From Planctomycetota bacterium (GTDB taxonomy: Bacteria > Planctomycetota > Phycisphaerae > UBA1845): a DNA stretch of 47,189 nt. Every line of letters begins with the position of its first letter. The stretch's first letter is position 1. Location: NCBI GenBank assembly GCA_024280855.1, contig JAJRPG010000085.1, forward strand, positions 1 to 47,189, in the 5' to 3' direction. The notes beneath the pieces are model-generated. The model had not been told where the DNA came from. It saw nothing but the letters and a program-made list of their open reading frames with translations, and ran no database searches. The translations under genes and the position numbers were made by a program. Below are positions 28,903-36,992 of the stretch, piece after piece.

Positions 28903-29214
28903 ATGAATATGTATCGCGTAATTCGGCGACCTCTTGTTACGGAAAAGGGGACGCATCAATCGCAGCAGTCGCATGCGGCTACGAAGTCTATGCCTGCGCG
29001 TGGCGGTGCTTATGCGTTTCAAGTTGATCCTGCTGCGACCAAGCCGCAAATTAAGTTGGCGGTAGAAAAAATATACGGCGTTAAGGTGTTATCTGTTCGC
29101 ACATGCAATCGCAAAGGTAAAGAGCGACGCGTGAAGTATAAAACAGGTAAGACGCCTGACTGGAAAAAAGCAGTCGTGGTGCTTCGATCTGAGCATCATA
29201 TAGACTTGTTCTAG
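28903..29214 (+). CDS. rplW: 50S ribosomal protein L23
   Basis: A 103-residue tunnel-exit protein that docks trigger factor and SRP. Key text is VIRRPLVTEKGTHQ, then YAFQVDPAATKPQIKLAVEK and IYGVKVLSVRTCNRKGKERR. A Gln/Ser/Ala-rich insert (about residues 19-36) lengthens the first loop compared with E. coli L23. Confidence 0.94.
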   Translation: MNMYRVIRRPLVTEKGTHQSQQSHAATKSMPARGGAYAFQVDPAATKPQIKLAVEKIYGVKVLSVRTCNRKGKERRVKYKTGKTPDWKKAVVVLRSEHHIDLF

Positions 29215-29242
29215 TATTTTGTAGTTGAACTGAGAATAAGCG

Positions 29243-30109
29243 ATGGGAATTAGAAAATATAAACCGACTTCGCCTGGGCGTCGCGCCTCTTCGGTGAATG
29301 ACTTTGCAGAGCTGACGACGAAGGGCAATAAGCCTGAGAAGTCGCTGTGCGAACGAATCCGTAAAACGGGCGGTCGTAATCATCATGGTAAAATAACTTG
29401 CCGCGGTCGTGGTGGCGGAGCCCGTCGTATATATCGTCGTATAGATTTTAAGCGGTCTAAGGACGGTATTGTGGGGAATGTGAAGTCGGTAGAGTATGAT
29501 CCGAATCGCAGTTGCCACATTGCATTAATTGAATATGCCGATGGTGAGAGACGATATATTCTGTCTCCCGTAGGCTTGAAAGCTGGCGATGTTGTTGAGA
29601 GTGGTGCTGGTGTTGAGCCAAAAGTTGGCAACGCTATGCCCCTGAAGGACATTCCTCCTGGTCTTGATGTACATAACATTGAGATGAACGCTGGCCAGGG
29701 TGGTAAGCTTGTGAGGACTGCTGGTGGCGTGGCCCGTTTGATGGCCAGGAATGACAATTGGGCTACAATTGTTTTGCCATCCGGTGAGACTCGTGAAATT
29801 CGTGTTGAATGTCGTGCGACGATTGGTCAGATTGGCAACATCGACCATCAGAACCTCCGATGGGGGAAAGCCGGCAGAACGAGGCATCGTGGTCGTCGTC
29901 CTCATGTACGTGGAACAGCGAAAAACCCTGTCGCTCACCCGTTGGGTGGTGGTGAGGGTAGAAGCGGTGGTGGCCGACATCCTTGCAGCCCTACGGGCGT
30001 ACTTGCAAAGGGTGGAAGAACTCGTTCTCCTTCGAAGGTGTCGAATAAACGTATTCTGCGCCGTAGAAAGAGTAAGCGTTACGGACAGTTGCCTGCAGTA
30101 AATAAATAG
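29243..30109 (+). CDS. rplB: 50S ribosomal protein L2
   Basis: A 288-residue protein needed for subunit joining and the peptidyl-transferase centre. It is recognised by GIRKYKPTSPGRRASSVNDF, NHHGKITCRGRGGGARRIYR, NRSCHIALIEYADGERRYIL and GGGEGRSGGGRHPCSP. Near the end the E. coli DHPHGG motif reads AHPLGG (Ala231, His232, Leu234), keeping only the first His. There is no clear ribosome-binding sequence before the ATG. Confidence 0.96.
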   Translation: MGIRKYKPTSPGRRASSVNDFAELTTKGNKPEKSLCERIRKTGGRNHHGKITCRGRGGGARRIYRRIDFKRSKDGIVGNVKSVEYDPNRSCHIALIEYADGERRYILSPVGLKAGDVVESGAGVEPKVGNAMPLKDIPPGLDVHNIEMNAGQGGKLVRTAGGVARLMARNDNWATIVLPSGETREIRVECRATIGQIGNIDHQNLRWGKAGRTRHRGRRPHVRGTAKNPVAHPLGGGEGRSGGGRHPCSPTGVLAKGGRTRSPSKVSNKRILRRRKSKRYGQLPAVNK

Positions 30110-30204
30110 TTAGTTTGGGTAGTGGTTGTACGCGACGTGATACGTCGAACGGCAACACACGTCACTGGTTTTATACTGTGGCGGTATGATTTAAGGATTG
30201 GGCT

Positions 30205-30471
30205 ATGGCTCGTTCGCACAAAAAAGGGCCTTTCGTTGAAGAGAAACTCTTCAAGAAGGTGATGAACCTGAAAAGCAGTGGCTCTACCATGCCTATCAAG
30301 ACATGGTCACGGCGATGTACGATTGTGCCGGAGTTTGTAGGTCATAAGTTTGACGTACATAATGGTAGACAGTTTTACCAGGTGTACGTTTCTGAGGATA
30401 TGGTTGGCCATAAGCTGGGCGAATTTAGTCCGACGCGGACGTTTCGTGGGCACGGCCAAGGTAAGAAGTAA
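30205..30471 (+). CDS. rpsS: 30S ribosomal protein S19
   Basis: An 88-residue head protein beside S13. It is recognised by [39 protein letters not shown] and [25 protein letters not shown] lies 8 nt before the ATG. The 95-nt gap before it contains a CGACGT-GAT-ACGTCG hairpin. Confidence 0.96.
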   Translation: MARSHKKGPFVEEKLFKKVMNLKSSGSTMPIKTWSRRCTIVPEFVGHKFDVHNGRQFYQVYVSEDMVGHKLGEFSPTRTFRGHGQGKK

Positions 30472-30570
30472 TTAATTGGCCTGGCAATGATAAGGCCTAT
30501 GGCCTTAGGTATGCTGATGGTCGGTGTTGGTTGTAAATAGTTTTCGTTTTGATTCGGGTGGTATTTACCC

Positions 30571-30912
30571 ATGGCAACAGAAAATAAGTGGTCCGCACAA
30601 CATAAATTCGCTCGGATAGGTCCGCGAAAGGTGAGATTGGTTATCGATCTCATTCGTGGTATGCCGTGCGAGGATGCGATCCACCAGTTAGAGTTTAATA
30701 CACGACGTGCGGCTTATATGGTTCGTAATGTTCTCAAATCTGCGATGGTGAATGCGGATGAGAAAGAGGCGGATATGCGTCGTTTGAAAATTGTGGAAGC
30801 TCGTGTCGATAGTGGTCCATATTATCGACGTTGGCATCCGAAAGATCGTGGGCGTGCGCATCCGATTGCTAAGCGTACTAGCCATATTGTTGTGACGGTC
30901 GCTGAAGGTTAA
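30571..30912 (+). CDS. rplV: 50S ribosomal protein L22
   Basis: A 113-residue protein whose beta-hairpin lines the exit tunnel, where macrolide-resistance changes occur. It is recognised by KFARIGPRKVRLVIDLIRGM, RRAAYMVRNVLKSAMVNADE and KDRGRAHPIAKRTSHIVVTV. GGTGG precedes the ATG. Length is normal. Confidence 0.96.
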   Translation: MATENKWSAQHKFARIGPRKVRLVIDLIRGMPCEDAIHQLEFNTRRAAYMVRNVLKSAMVNADEKEADMRRLKIVEARVDSGPYYRRWHPKDRGRAHPIAKRTSHIVVTVAEG

Positions 30913-30953
30913 TAGGTTTAAGTAGCTCGTAACGAGTTCAACGGGAGTTAATT

Positions 30954-31661
30954 GTGGGTCAAAAAGTCCATCCAATTGGATTTCGCGTAGGTATCACCGA
31001 AGGGTGGCGATCGCGTTGGTTTGCGCCAAAGGCAGCCTATGCCGACTTCCTGATTGAGGATCAACGTATTCGTCGTTTTGTTGACGATCGCATGAATCGT
31101 AAACCGCCATACGCGGCTGTTGCCAAGATTGAGATTGAGCGAACCAGAGACGACGTTCGCGTTCTTTTGCATACGGCGCGTCCCGGCTTGGTCATTGGAC
31201 CTAAGGGGGCGGAAGTTGATAAGCTTCGGGAATCTTTGGAAGACCTTATTGATCGAAAAATCTCGGTTAACATAATTGAAATAAAAGTTCCTGATGGGAA
31301 TGCTACGCTAATAGCTGAAGCGGTTTCCGAGCAGTTGAAAAAGCGTGGTGCTTTCCGTCGTGTGATGAAGATGCGGGCTGAGGCGGCGATGGCTACGGGT
31401 GCTAAGGGCGTGAAGATTACCTGCTCTGGTCGACTAGGCGGTGCTGAGATGGCTCGCCGAGAAAAGCAGATATTTGGTTCGGTGCCTTTGCATACCTTGC
31501 AAGCGCATATTGATTATGGCACAGCGACTTGTCGCACGACCTATGGTGCGATTGGCATCAAGGTGTGGGTAAATCTTGGTCGGTATGGCGAAGAGGCTGT
31601 GCTTGAAGTGGATGAAAATTCACCCACCAATAGAGGCAGACGTCGCGGTAAACGTGGCTAA
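30954..31661 (+). CDS. rpsC: 30S ribosomal protein S3
   Basis: A 235-residue protein at the mRNA entry tunnel with helicase activity. It is recognised by MGQKVHPIGFRVGITEGWRS, a KH domain (ARPGLVIGPKGAEVDKLRES) and the C-terminal domain (GVKITCSGRLGGAEMARRE, then TYGAIGIKVWVNLG), ending in a basic tail. It starts with GTG, with GGGAG 7 nt upstream. Confidence 0.97.
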   Translation: MGQKVHPIGFRVGITEGWRSRWFAPKAAYADFLIEDQRIRRFVDDRMNRKPPYAAVAKIEIERTRDDVRVLLHTARPGLVIGPKGAEVDKLRESLEDLIDRKISVNIIEIKVPDGNATLIAEAVSEQLKKRGAFRRVMKMRAEAAMATGAKGVKITCSGRLGGAEMARREKQIFGSVPLHTLQAHIDYGTATCRTTYGAIGIKVWVNLGRYGEEAVLEVDENSPTNRGRRRGKRG

Positions 31662-31704
31662 TAGAATAGTTTAGACGCGGAAGCGTTGTACGGAGTAGAC
31701 GGTC

Positions 31705-32124
31705 ATGGCGATGATGCCAAAAAGAGTTAAGTGGCGTAAAAGTCACCGCGGTAAGATTCGCGGTAAGGCGACTTGTGCGAATTCGCCTGCTTACGGTGAG
31801 TATGGGTTGCAGTCGTTGCACCCCGGCTGGATTACTGCCCGCCAGATTGAAGCTGGTAGAATTGCTGCGACTCACTTTCTCCGTCGAGAAGGTAAAATTT
31901 ATGTCCGAATTTTTCCTCATAAGCCTGTGTCTTCCAAGCCGTTGGAAACTCGTATGGGTAAGGGAAAGGGTGACCCGGACTTTTGGGTAGCATGTGTCCG
32001 CGAGGGGACGATCATGTTTGAAATTGCCGGTGTTAAAGAAGAATTAGCCCGTGAGGCTTTGGCCCGGGTGGCCCATAAAATGCCGTATCGATGTCGATTT
32101 GTTAAAAGACGTCATGGGCTATAG
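31705..32124 (+). CDS. rplP: 50S ribosomal protein L16
   Basis: A 139-residue protein near the A-site tRNA. It is recognised by MPKRVKWRKSHRGKIRGKA, LHPGWITARQIEAGRIAATH, KPLETRMGKGKGDPDFWVA and AHKMPYRCRFVKR. GGAG lies 10 nt before the first ATG; two more in-frame ATGs follow within four codons, so the exact start is uncertain. Confidence 0.96.
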   Translation: MAMMPKRVKWRKSHRGKIRGKATCANSPAYGEYGLQSLHPGWITARQIEAGRIAATHFLRREGKIYVRIFPHKPVSSKPLETRMGKGKGDPDFWVACVREGTIMFEIAGVKEELAREALARVAHKMPYRCRFVKRRHGL

Positions 32125-32201
32125 CGGCTTGTTGCCGCTGATTTAATTTGCGTGAATGTGCCTGATTGATGGCAGCAGTGGATGACAGAGGTTTGTAGCT
32201 G

Positions 32202-32402
32202 ATGAAGATTTCCGAGATTCGTGACATGAAAACTGATGAGCTGAAGCACGAAGTTCAGCGTGTGCAGCAGCATGTGTTTGAGCTGCGGTCCCAGGCTGTC
32301 ACTGAAAAGCTGGAGAATCCGCACCAAATTAAGCACGCCAGGCGAGATATAGCGCGCATGATGACAGTGCTACATAATCGCGGCATACGAGACGTTGGAT
32401 AA
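32202..32402 (+). CDS. rpmC: 50S ribosomal protein L29
   Basis: A 66-residue two-helix protein near the tunnel exit. It is recognised by EIRDMKTDELKHEVQRVQQH, ELRSQAVTEKLENPHQIKHA and RRDIARMMTVLHNRG. GAGG lies about 10 nt upstream of the ATG. Normal length and position between L16 and S17. Confidence 0.94.
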   Translation: MKISEIRDMKTDELKHEVQRVQQHVFELRSQAVTEKLENPHQIKHARRDIARMMTVLHNRGIRDVG

Positions 32403-32450
32403 TCGCAGACATGAAGGCACTTTGGGTGTCGCGTAAGGATGCAAAAGCAG

Positions 32451-32732
32451 ATGGCTGAACAGGCAAAAACTGATAGTAAAACGACTCGTAACAAGCGAGA
32501 GATGCGAACGGGAACTGTCGTGTCCAAGAGCGGCGACAAGTCGCTACGCGTACGTTTTGATTATATGGTTCGTCATCCCAAATATGGAAAATATTTGAAG
32601 CGTCGAACGACACTGAGTACGCACGACGGAGACAATCAGGCGTCAGTAGGTGACTTGGTGGAAGTGATGTCGTGCCGAAGAATGTCAAAAACGAAGTGTT
32701 GGGTGCTTAGGCGTATTATTCGCGCTGCGTAG
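32451..32732 (+). CDS. rpsQ: 30S ribosomal protein S17
   Basis: A 93-residue primary 16S rRNA-binding protein with an OB fold. It is recognised by KREMRTGTVVSKSGDKSLRV, HPKYGKYLKRRTTLSTHD and VGDLVEVMSCRRMSKTKCW. The ATG at 32451 is preferred over 32439: AAGGA lies about 12 nt before it but directly against 32439. It carries an N-terminal extension of about 14 polar residues. Confidence 0.94.
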   Translation: MAEQAKTDSKTTRNKREMRTGTVVSKSGDKSLRVRFDYMVRHPKYGKYLKRRTTLSTHDGDNQASVGDLVEVMSCRRMSKTKCWVLRRIIRAA

Positions 32733-32783
32733 TTTAATGAGCTGATTGCCTTTTTCGGCGTTAATCGCCGTGAGTGTTGAATT

Positions 32784-33200
32784 ATGATTCAGTTACAAAC
32801 AGTTGTAGATGTGACAGACAATAGCGGCGCTAAGACGGCTATGGTGTTTAATGTCTACAAAGGTAGTACATCTAGAAGTGGTAAGAAACGTCTAAAGCAC
32901 GCCAAGATTGGTGATATTGTGCTCGTGGCTGTGAAGAAATCATTGCCGAACAGCGATTTCGCCGGTGGTGCTGATCGTAAAGATCGGTCGAAGCGTCGTA
33001 AGGCTCGGGCGGTTGTGGTTCGCACGAAGATGGCTACCCGGCGATCTGATGGCAGCTATGTGAAGTTCGATAGTAATGCTGTCGTGCTGATTGACGAGAA
33101 GGATGAGCCAAGGGGTACCAGAATTTTTGGCGCTGTTGCTCGTGAGCTTAGAGAAAAGAATTTTATGAAGATTGTCTCTTTAGCTGAAGAGGTGGTTTAA
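32784..33200 (+). CDS. rplN: 50S ribosomal protein L14 (expanded)
   Basis: A 138-residue interface protein near the 16S rRNA bridge and the RsfS silencing factor site. The family core is plain (IQLQTVVDVTDNSGAKTAM, AVVVRTKMATRRSDGSYVKF, GTRIFGAVARELREKNFMKI). It exceeds the usual 122-123 residues because of two basic inserts, SRSGKKRLKHA near residue 30 and SDFAGGADRKDRSKRR near residue 57. Confidence 0.95.
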   Translation: MIQLQTVVDVTDNSGAKTAMVFNVYKGSTSRSGKKRLKHAKIGDIVLVAVKKSLPNSDFAGGADRKDRSKRRKARAVVVRTKMATRRSDGSYVKFDSNAVVLIDEKDEPRGTRIFGAVARELREKNFMKIVSLAEEVV

Positions 33201-33237
33201 TTATATCACTCACAAGAGTGTATTGTTGGTGTGGATT

Positions 33238-33594
33238 ATGAAAACTCATATTCGTAAAAACGATTTGGTCCAGGTTATTTCGGGAGACCATCGTGGTGCG
33301 CGCGGTAAGGTGATGCGTCTTGATAGCGATCGTGGCACGGTCGTGATTGAAGGCGTTAATATGGTTTATCGCCATGTTCGTCCTACACGCAAGAACCCTC
33401 AAGGGGGTCGCGTGCAAAAAGAGGCTGCGATCCATATGTCCAATGTACTGCTGTATGACAGTGCAAGTGGCGGAGGCAGGCGAACGCGATACGAAGTGAC
33501 TTTGAATGATGCCGGTAAGGTAATCTCGAAAAAAAGATTGACTGTTGGTGGAACTGTTATCAACGAAATTACCAGGCCTGATAGATCGAAGTAG
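33238..33594 (+). CDS. rplX: 50S ribosomal protein L24
   Basis: A 118-residue assembly initiator with a KOW motif. It is recognised by HIRKNDLVQVISGDHRGARG, KVMRLDSDRGTVVIEGVNM and HVRPTRKNPQGGRVQKEAAI. The ATG at 33238 gives the family N-terminus; an in-frame TTG at 33223 has no support. Slightly longer than E. coli L24 because of a C-terminal extension. Confidence 0.94.
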   Translation: MKTHIRKNDLVQVISGDHRGARGKVMRLDSDRGTVVIEGVNMVYRHVRPTRKNPQGGRVQKEAAIHMSNVLLYDSASGGGRRTRYEVTLNDAGKVISKKRLTVGGTVINEITRPDRSK

Positions 33595-33636
33595 TCTTGA
33601 TACTTTAGACTCAGATGACAGTGGAGTGCGGTGCTC

Positions 33637-34191
33637 ATGGTTAGGTTGTTAGAAAGATATAAAAAAGAAATTCTCCCTGAACTTCAGGCGGAGTTAGGCC
33701 TTACGAATTGCATGGCTATACCTCGTATGACTAAGGTAGTGGTGTCCATGGGGACAGGATCGCCACAAATAGATAAAAACCGTATTGGCGTTGCGGTAGC
33801 TGACATGACTAAAATTACGGGTCAAAAGCCAGCTATGCGTCGCGCTCGTAAGAGTGTATCGAATTTTAAGCTTCGTGCAGGTATGGAAGTTGGCTGTCAG
33901 GTCACGCTTCGCGGTGCGCGGATGTATGAATTTATTGATCGGTTGATTCAAACGACGATTCCTCGTTTTCGCGACTTTCGTGGTTTGAACCCGCGTAGTT
34001 TTGACGGCAGGGGCAATTATTCGATGGGTGTGGCGGATCAGTCGGTATTTCCAGAAATTGATGTCGCAAGTATTACATCCAGTCAAGGGATGAACATTAC
34101 TTTTGTGACTACAGCCCAAAACGATTTACATGGTAAAGCCCTGCTAACGAAGCTAGGCATGCCGTTTCGTATTACGGAAGAGCAGTCTTAG
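33637..34191 (+). CDS. rplE: 50S ribosomal protein L5
   Basis: A 184-residue protein that binds 5S rRNA in the central protuberance and touches P-site tRNA. It is recognised by [60 protein letters not shown] and [20 protein letters not shown]. The ATG at 33637 has GGAG 11 nt upstream; a GTG at 33631 is less likely. Only 2 nt separate its stop from rpsN. Confidence 0.96.
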   Translation: MVRLLERYKKEILPELQAELGLTNCMAIPRMTKVVVSMGTGSPQIDKNRIGVAVADMTKITGQKPAMRRARKSVSNFKLRAGMEVGCQVTLRGARMYEFIDRLIQTTIPRFRDFRGLNPRSFDGRGNYSMGVADQSVFPEIDVASITSSQGMNITFVTTAQNDLHGKALLTKLGMPFRITEEQS

Positions 34192-34193
34192 TT

Positions 34194-34379
34194 ATGGCAA
34201 CAAAAACCTGGGTTATAAAAGCTCATAAGGCTCCGAAGTTTCAAAGTCGCATCATTCGCCGTTGTGAGCTATGTGGACGGGCGCGTGGTGTATATAGGAA
34301 GTTTCGTCTTTGCCGCATATGTTTTCGTGGTCTTGCCCTGGAAGGCATGATCCCCGGCGTGCGTAAGGCGAGTTGGTAG
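34194..34379 (+). CDS. rpsN: 30S ribosomal protein S14, zinc type
   Basis: A 61-residue head protein of the short zinc-binding form. Cys24, Cys27, Cys40 and Cys43 ([23 protein letters not shown]) form the zinc site. It starts 2 nt after the L5 stop, so translation is probably coupled. Confidence 0.95.
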   Translation: MATKTWVIKAHKAPKFQSRIIRRCELCGRARGVYRKFRLCRICFRGLALEGMIPGVRKASW

Positions 34380-34451
34380 TTAAGTTAGTGAATTGTTTGT
34401 TGTTTGGTACAGCTACTTTCCAGTAGTGGGTGTGCTTTAAGGAATCATTAC

Positions 34452-34847
34452 ATGTGGTCCGATCCGATCGCAGATATGTTGACGCGTATTCGTAACGCCG
34501 CTCGTGTGAGGCGAAGCGCTGTTTCAATACCTTCCTCCAAGCTTAAGGTGGGTATAGCCGTTGTTCTCAAGGATGAGGGTTATATTAATGATTTTGATGT
34601 CATTGAGGACAACAAGCAAGGTCAGCTTCGCATCAACCTGAAATATGGCGCGCGGGGCGAAGATGTCATTCATAAAATACAACGTTGTTCTACGCCGGGT
34701 TGCCGGGTTTATCGGGGTGTCAATGATATTCCTCGTGTGCTAGATGGCTTGGGCGTGGCGATTTTATCGACGAGTAGCGGTGTGCTGAGTGATCGAGGCT
34801 GTCGTGAAAAGAAAGTCGGCGGCGAATTATTGTGCACAATTTATTAA
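34452..34847 (+). CDS. rpsH: 30S ribosomal protein S8
   Basis: A 131-residue central-domain protein that, in E. coli, also represses the spc operon. It is recognised by [39 protein letters not shown] and the C-terminal [20 protein letters not shown]. The ATG at 34452 (TTAAGGA about 9 nt upstream) is preferred over an in-frame start at 34404. The last residues, [11 protein letters not shown], match the family. Confidence 0.95.
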   Translation: MWSDPIADMLTRIRNAARVRRSAVSIPSSKLKVGIAVVLKDEGYINDFDVIEDNKQGQLRINLKYGARGEDVIHKIQRCSTPGCRVYRGVNDIPRVLDGLGVAILSTSSGVLSDRGCREKKVGGELLCTIY

Positions 34848-34918
34848 ACGAATTGTTTGTGTCACGCACTTTTATTTAGTGTGTGATTAAAAAGGTTCTG
34901 CGAACCAGGAATTCTGTT

Positions 34919-35509
34919 ATGTCGCGTGTTGGAGCTAAACCCATCGCATTACCTGCTGGCGTCTCGGTCAAGGTGAATAGACGTGAAGTCTCTGTCACCG
35001 GGCCTAAGGGTACGAACAATCTTACTGTGCCACATTCTGCTAAAGTAGACTATGACGATGCCGGTAAGATTGTCAGCGTGAGCAGGGTTAATGATACCAA
35101 ACAGAGTCGGTGCAATCACGGCTTGGTTCGTGCCTTAATTGCGAACATGGTTGAGGGCGTGACAGCCGGCTTTGAAAAGCGGCTTGAAATTTACGGTACT
35201 GGTTATAACTGCAAGTTGCAGGGTAAGACGCTGCATTTGAACGTAGGCTTCACTGGTAGGAACCGTGGCAAGGGTTCACAGTTTGAATTGCCTGTTCCTG
35301 TTGGCGTTGAGGTTAAAGTAGAAAAAGAAGCAGCTCGCGGCGATACTGAACCTGCAGAGTTGCGTATTAGTGGTATTGATAAGCAGAAGGTTGGACAGTT
35401 TGCGGCTGAAATTCGTGCTTTGCGAAAAACCGAACCTTATAAGGGTAAAGGTATTCGTTATAAGGGCGAGCAAGTACGTCGTAAGCAAGGTAAAGCTTTA
35501 ACTAGCTAA
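34919..35509 (+). CDS. rplF: 50S ribosomal protein L6
   Basis: A 196-residue protein near the sarcin-ricin loop, with two repeated domains. It is recognised by MSRVGAKPIALPAGVSVKVN, NMVEGVTAGFEKRLEIYGTG and RALRKTEPYKGKGIRYKGE. The second domain has a small insert (EAARGDTEPAE). The ATG at 34919 gives the family N-terminus; an upstream in-frame start at 34883 is unlikely. Confidence 0.95.
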   Translation: MSRVGAKPIALPAGVSVKVNRREVSVTGPKGTNNLTVPHSAKVDYDDAGKIVSVSRVNDTKQSRCNHGLVRALIANMVEGVTAGFEKRLEIYGTGYNCKLQGKTLHLNVGFTGRNRGKGSQFELPVPVGVEVKVEKEAARGDTEPAELRISGIDKQKVGQFAAEIRALRKTEPYKGKGIRYKGEQVRRKQGKALTS

Positions 35510-35552
35510 GGTTGATAATCAGCGATTGGTCTTTTGAATCGGGCAGTGTGTT

Positions 35553-35921
35553 ATGGAAGGTGTAGTAGTAAGAGTTCGTCGCAGGATTCGCCGCAAGCGT
35601 GGCTTGACTAAGCGTATACGTGGGTCGGCTGAGTGTCCGCGTCTTACGGTGTTTCGTTCGCATAGTCATATTTATGCGCAGATTATAGATGACGAACGTG
35701 GTGTCACGTTGTGTTCATCCAGCACAAAAGCCAAAGACCTTAGCGGTGACATGGCTAATGGTGGCGGGAAAGTCGCGGCTAAAATTGTCGGGGCTTCGCT
35801 AGCGAAGAGTGCGCTGGATAAGAATATCGCGCGTGTCACTTTTGATAGAAATGGTTATCAGTATCATGGCCGCATTAAGGCGTTAGCTGATGCTGCTCGT
35901 GAAGCTGGATTGAAATTCTAA
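35553..35921 (+). CDS. rplR: 50S ribosomal protein L18
   Basis: A 122-residue 5S rRNA-binding protein. It is recognised by [40 protein letters not shown] and [20 protein letters not shown]. There is no obvious ribosome-binding sequence; it is read in the spc cluster between L6 and S5. Confidence 0.95.
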   Translation: MEGVVVRVRRRIRRKRGLTKRIRGSAECPRLTVFRSHSHIYAQIIDDERGVTLCSSSTKAKDLSGDMANGGGKVAAKIVGASLAKSALDKNIARVTFDRNGYQYHGRIKALADAAREAGLKF

Positions 35922-35983
35922 ATCGTAATCAGACGTAAAGGCCTATGTTGCCGACGAACTGACGAGACGACGAGACAAATAGT

Positions 35984-36505
35984 ATGCAAGATAAAAGACA
36001 AAGTCGGTCAGAGAGTAGCGAACACGACGATAATGTCGTGCGCATCTATCGATGTTCATGCGTGGTTCGTGGTGGACGTCGCTTTAGTTTCGGTTCTCTC
36101 GTTGTGGTCGGCGACAGGCAGGGTCGTGTTGGCGTGGGATACGGCAAAGCACGCGAAGTGCCAAGCTCAGTGGATAAGGGCCGTAAGATTGCCAATGCGA
36201 AAATGAAAAAGTACTCGCTAGATGGCGGTACTATTCCTCACCGTGTGGTAGGCAGGTATGGGGCTAGTAAGGTCGTGATGGTCCCGGCTAGTGCTGGTAC
36301 TGGCGTAATCGCTGGCGGTTCTGTCCGTGCGGTTCTTGAATTGGTTGGCGTGCATGACATTCTAACGAAAAGCTATGGCTCCAATACGCCTAAGAATTTA
36401 GTGCGTGCTACTATTAATGGGTTAGAGCAGTTAATTAGTCGTGAACAGGTAGAGCGACTACGAAATGTTACTATAGCTAGTCAGGCTTCTAAAGCGGACT
36501 CCTAA
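35984..36505 (+). CDS. rpsE: 30S ribosomal protein S5
   Basis: A 173-residue fidelity protein beside S4 and S12. It is recognised by VVRGGRRFSFGSLVVVGDRQ, GRVGVGYGKAREVPSSVDKG, and the C-terminal domain (VMVPASAGTGVIAGGSVRAV, then TKSYGSNTPKNLVRATINGL). It ends only 3 nt before rplO, leaving no space for rpmD (L30), the usual next gene. Confidence 0.96.
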   Translation: MQDKRQSRSESSEHDDNVVRIYRCSCVVRGGRRFSFGSLVVVGDRQGRVGVGYGKAREVPSSVDKGRKIANAKMKKYSLDGGTIPHRVVGRYGASKVVMVPASAGTGVIAGGSVRAVLELVGVHDILTKSYGSNTPKNLVRATINGLEQLISREQVERLRNVTIASQASKADS

Positions 36506-36508
36506 ATA

Positions 36509-36967
36509 ATGAATATTACAGAAATTACAAAAATTGCGGGTGGCCATAAGCGTCGCAAGCGGGTTGGTCGCGGAAATGGTTCCGGGTCAGGTAAGACTTG
36601 CGGGCGAGGCCATAAGGGTTTCGGTCAGCGAAGTGGCTCCAAGACTCGGGGCCAATCTGAAGGTGGGCAGATGCCCATGTTCCGTCGTTTACCAAAGCGT
36701 GGTTTTAATAACGCCAACTTTACGATTCGATATAGCGTTGTAAACGTAGAGGCTTTAGAAGAACGATTTGAAGCAAACGCGCATGTGACGGCCCAATCTC
36801 TTGTAGAAGTTGGCTTGGTTCGTAATTTGCGTTTTCCTATCAAGGTTCTCGGGACTGGTGAACTGAAGAAAAAGTTAAACGTTGATGTGGCTAAGTTTAG
36901 CGACACTGCTAAACAAAAAATTGAAGCCGCAGGTGGTAAAGCTACCGTGAGTAAACTACGAAACTAA
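36509..36967 (+). CDS. rplO: 50S ribosomal protein L15
   Basis: A 152-residue late-assembly protein. It is recognised by HKRRKRVGRGNGSGSGKTCG, RGHKGFGQRSGSKTRGQSEG, GGQMPMFRRLPKRGFNN and the C-terminal SDTAKQKIEAAGGKATV. It starts 3 nt after S5 without a ribosome-binding sequence of its own, so it probably depends on coupling. Confidence 0.96.
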   Translation: MNITEITKIAGGHKRRKRVGRGNGSGSGKTCGRGHKGFGQRSGSKTRGQSEGGQMPMFRRLPKRGFNNANFTIRYSVVNVEALEERFEANAHVTAQSLVEVGLVRNLRFPIKVLGTGELKKKLNVDVAKFSDTAKQKIEAAGGKATVSKLRN

Positions 36968-36992
36968 GGCTACTAGGAACTTAGAATAAGAT

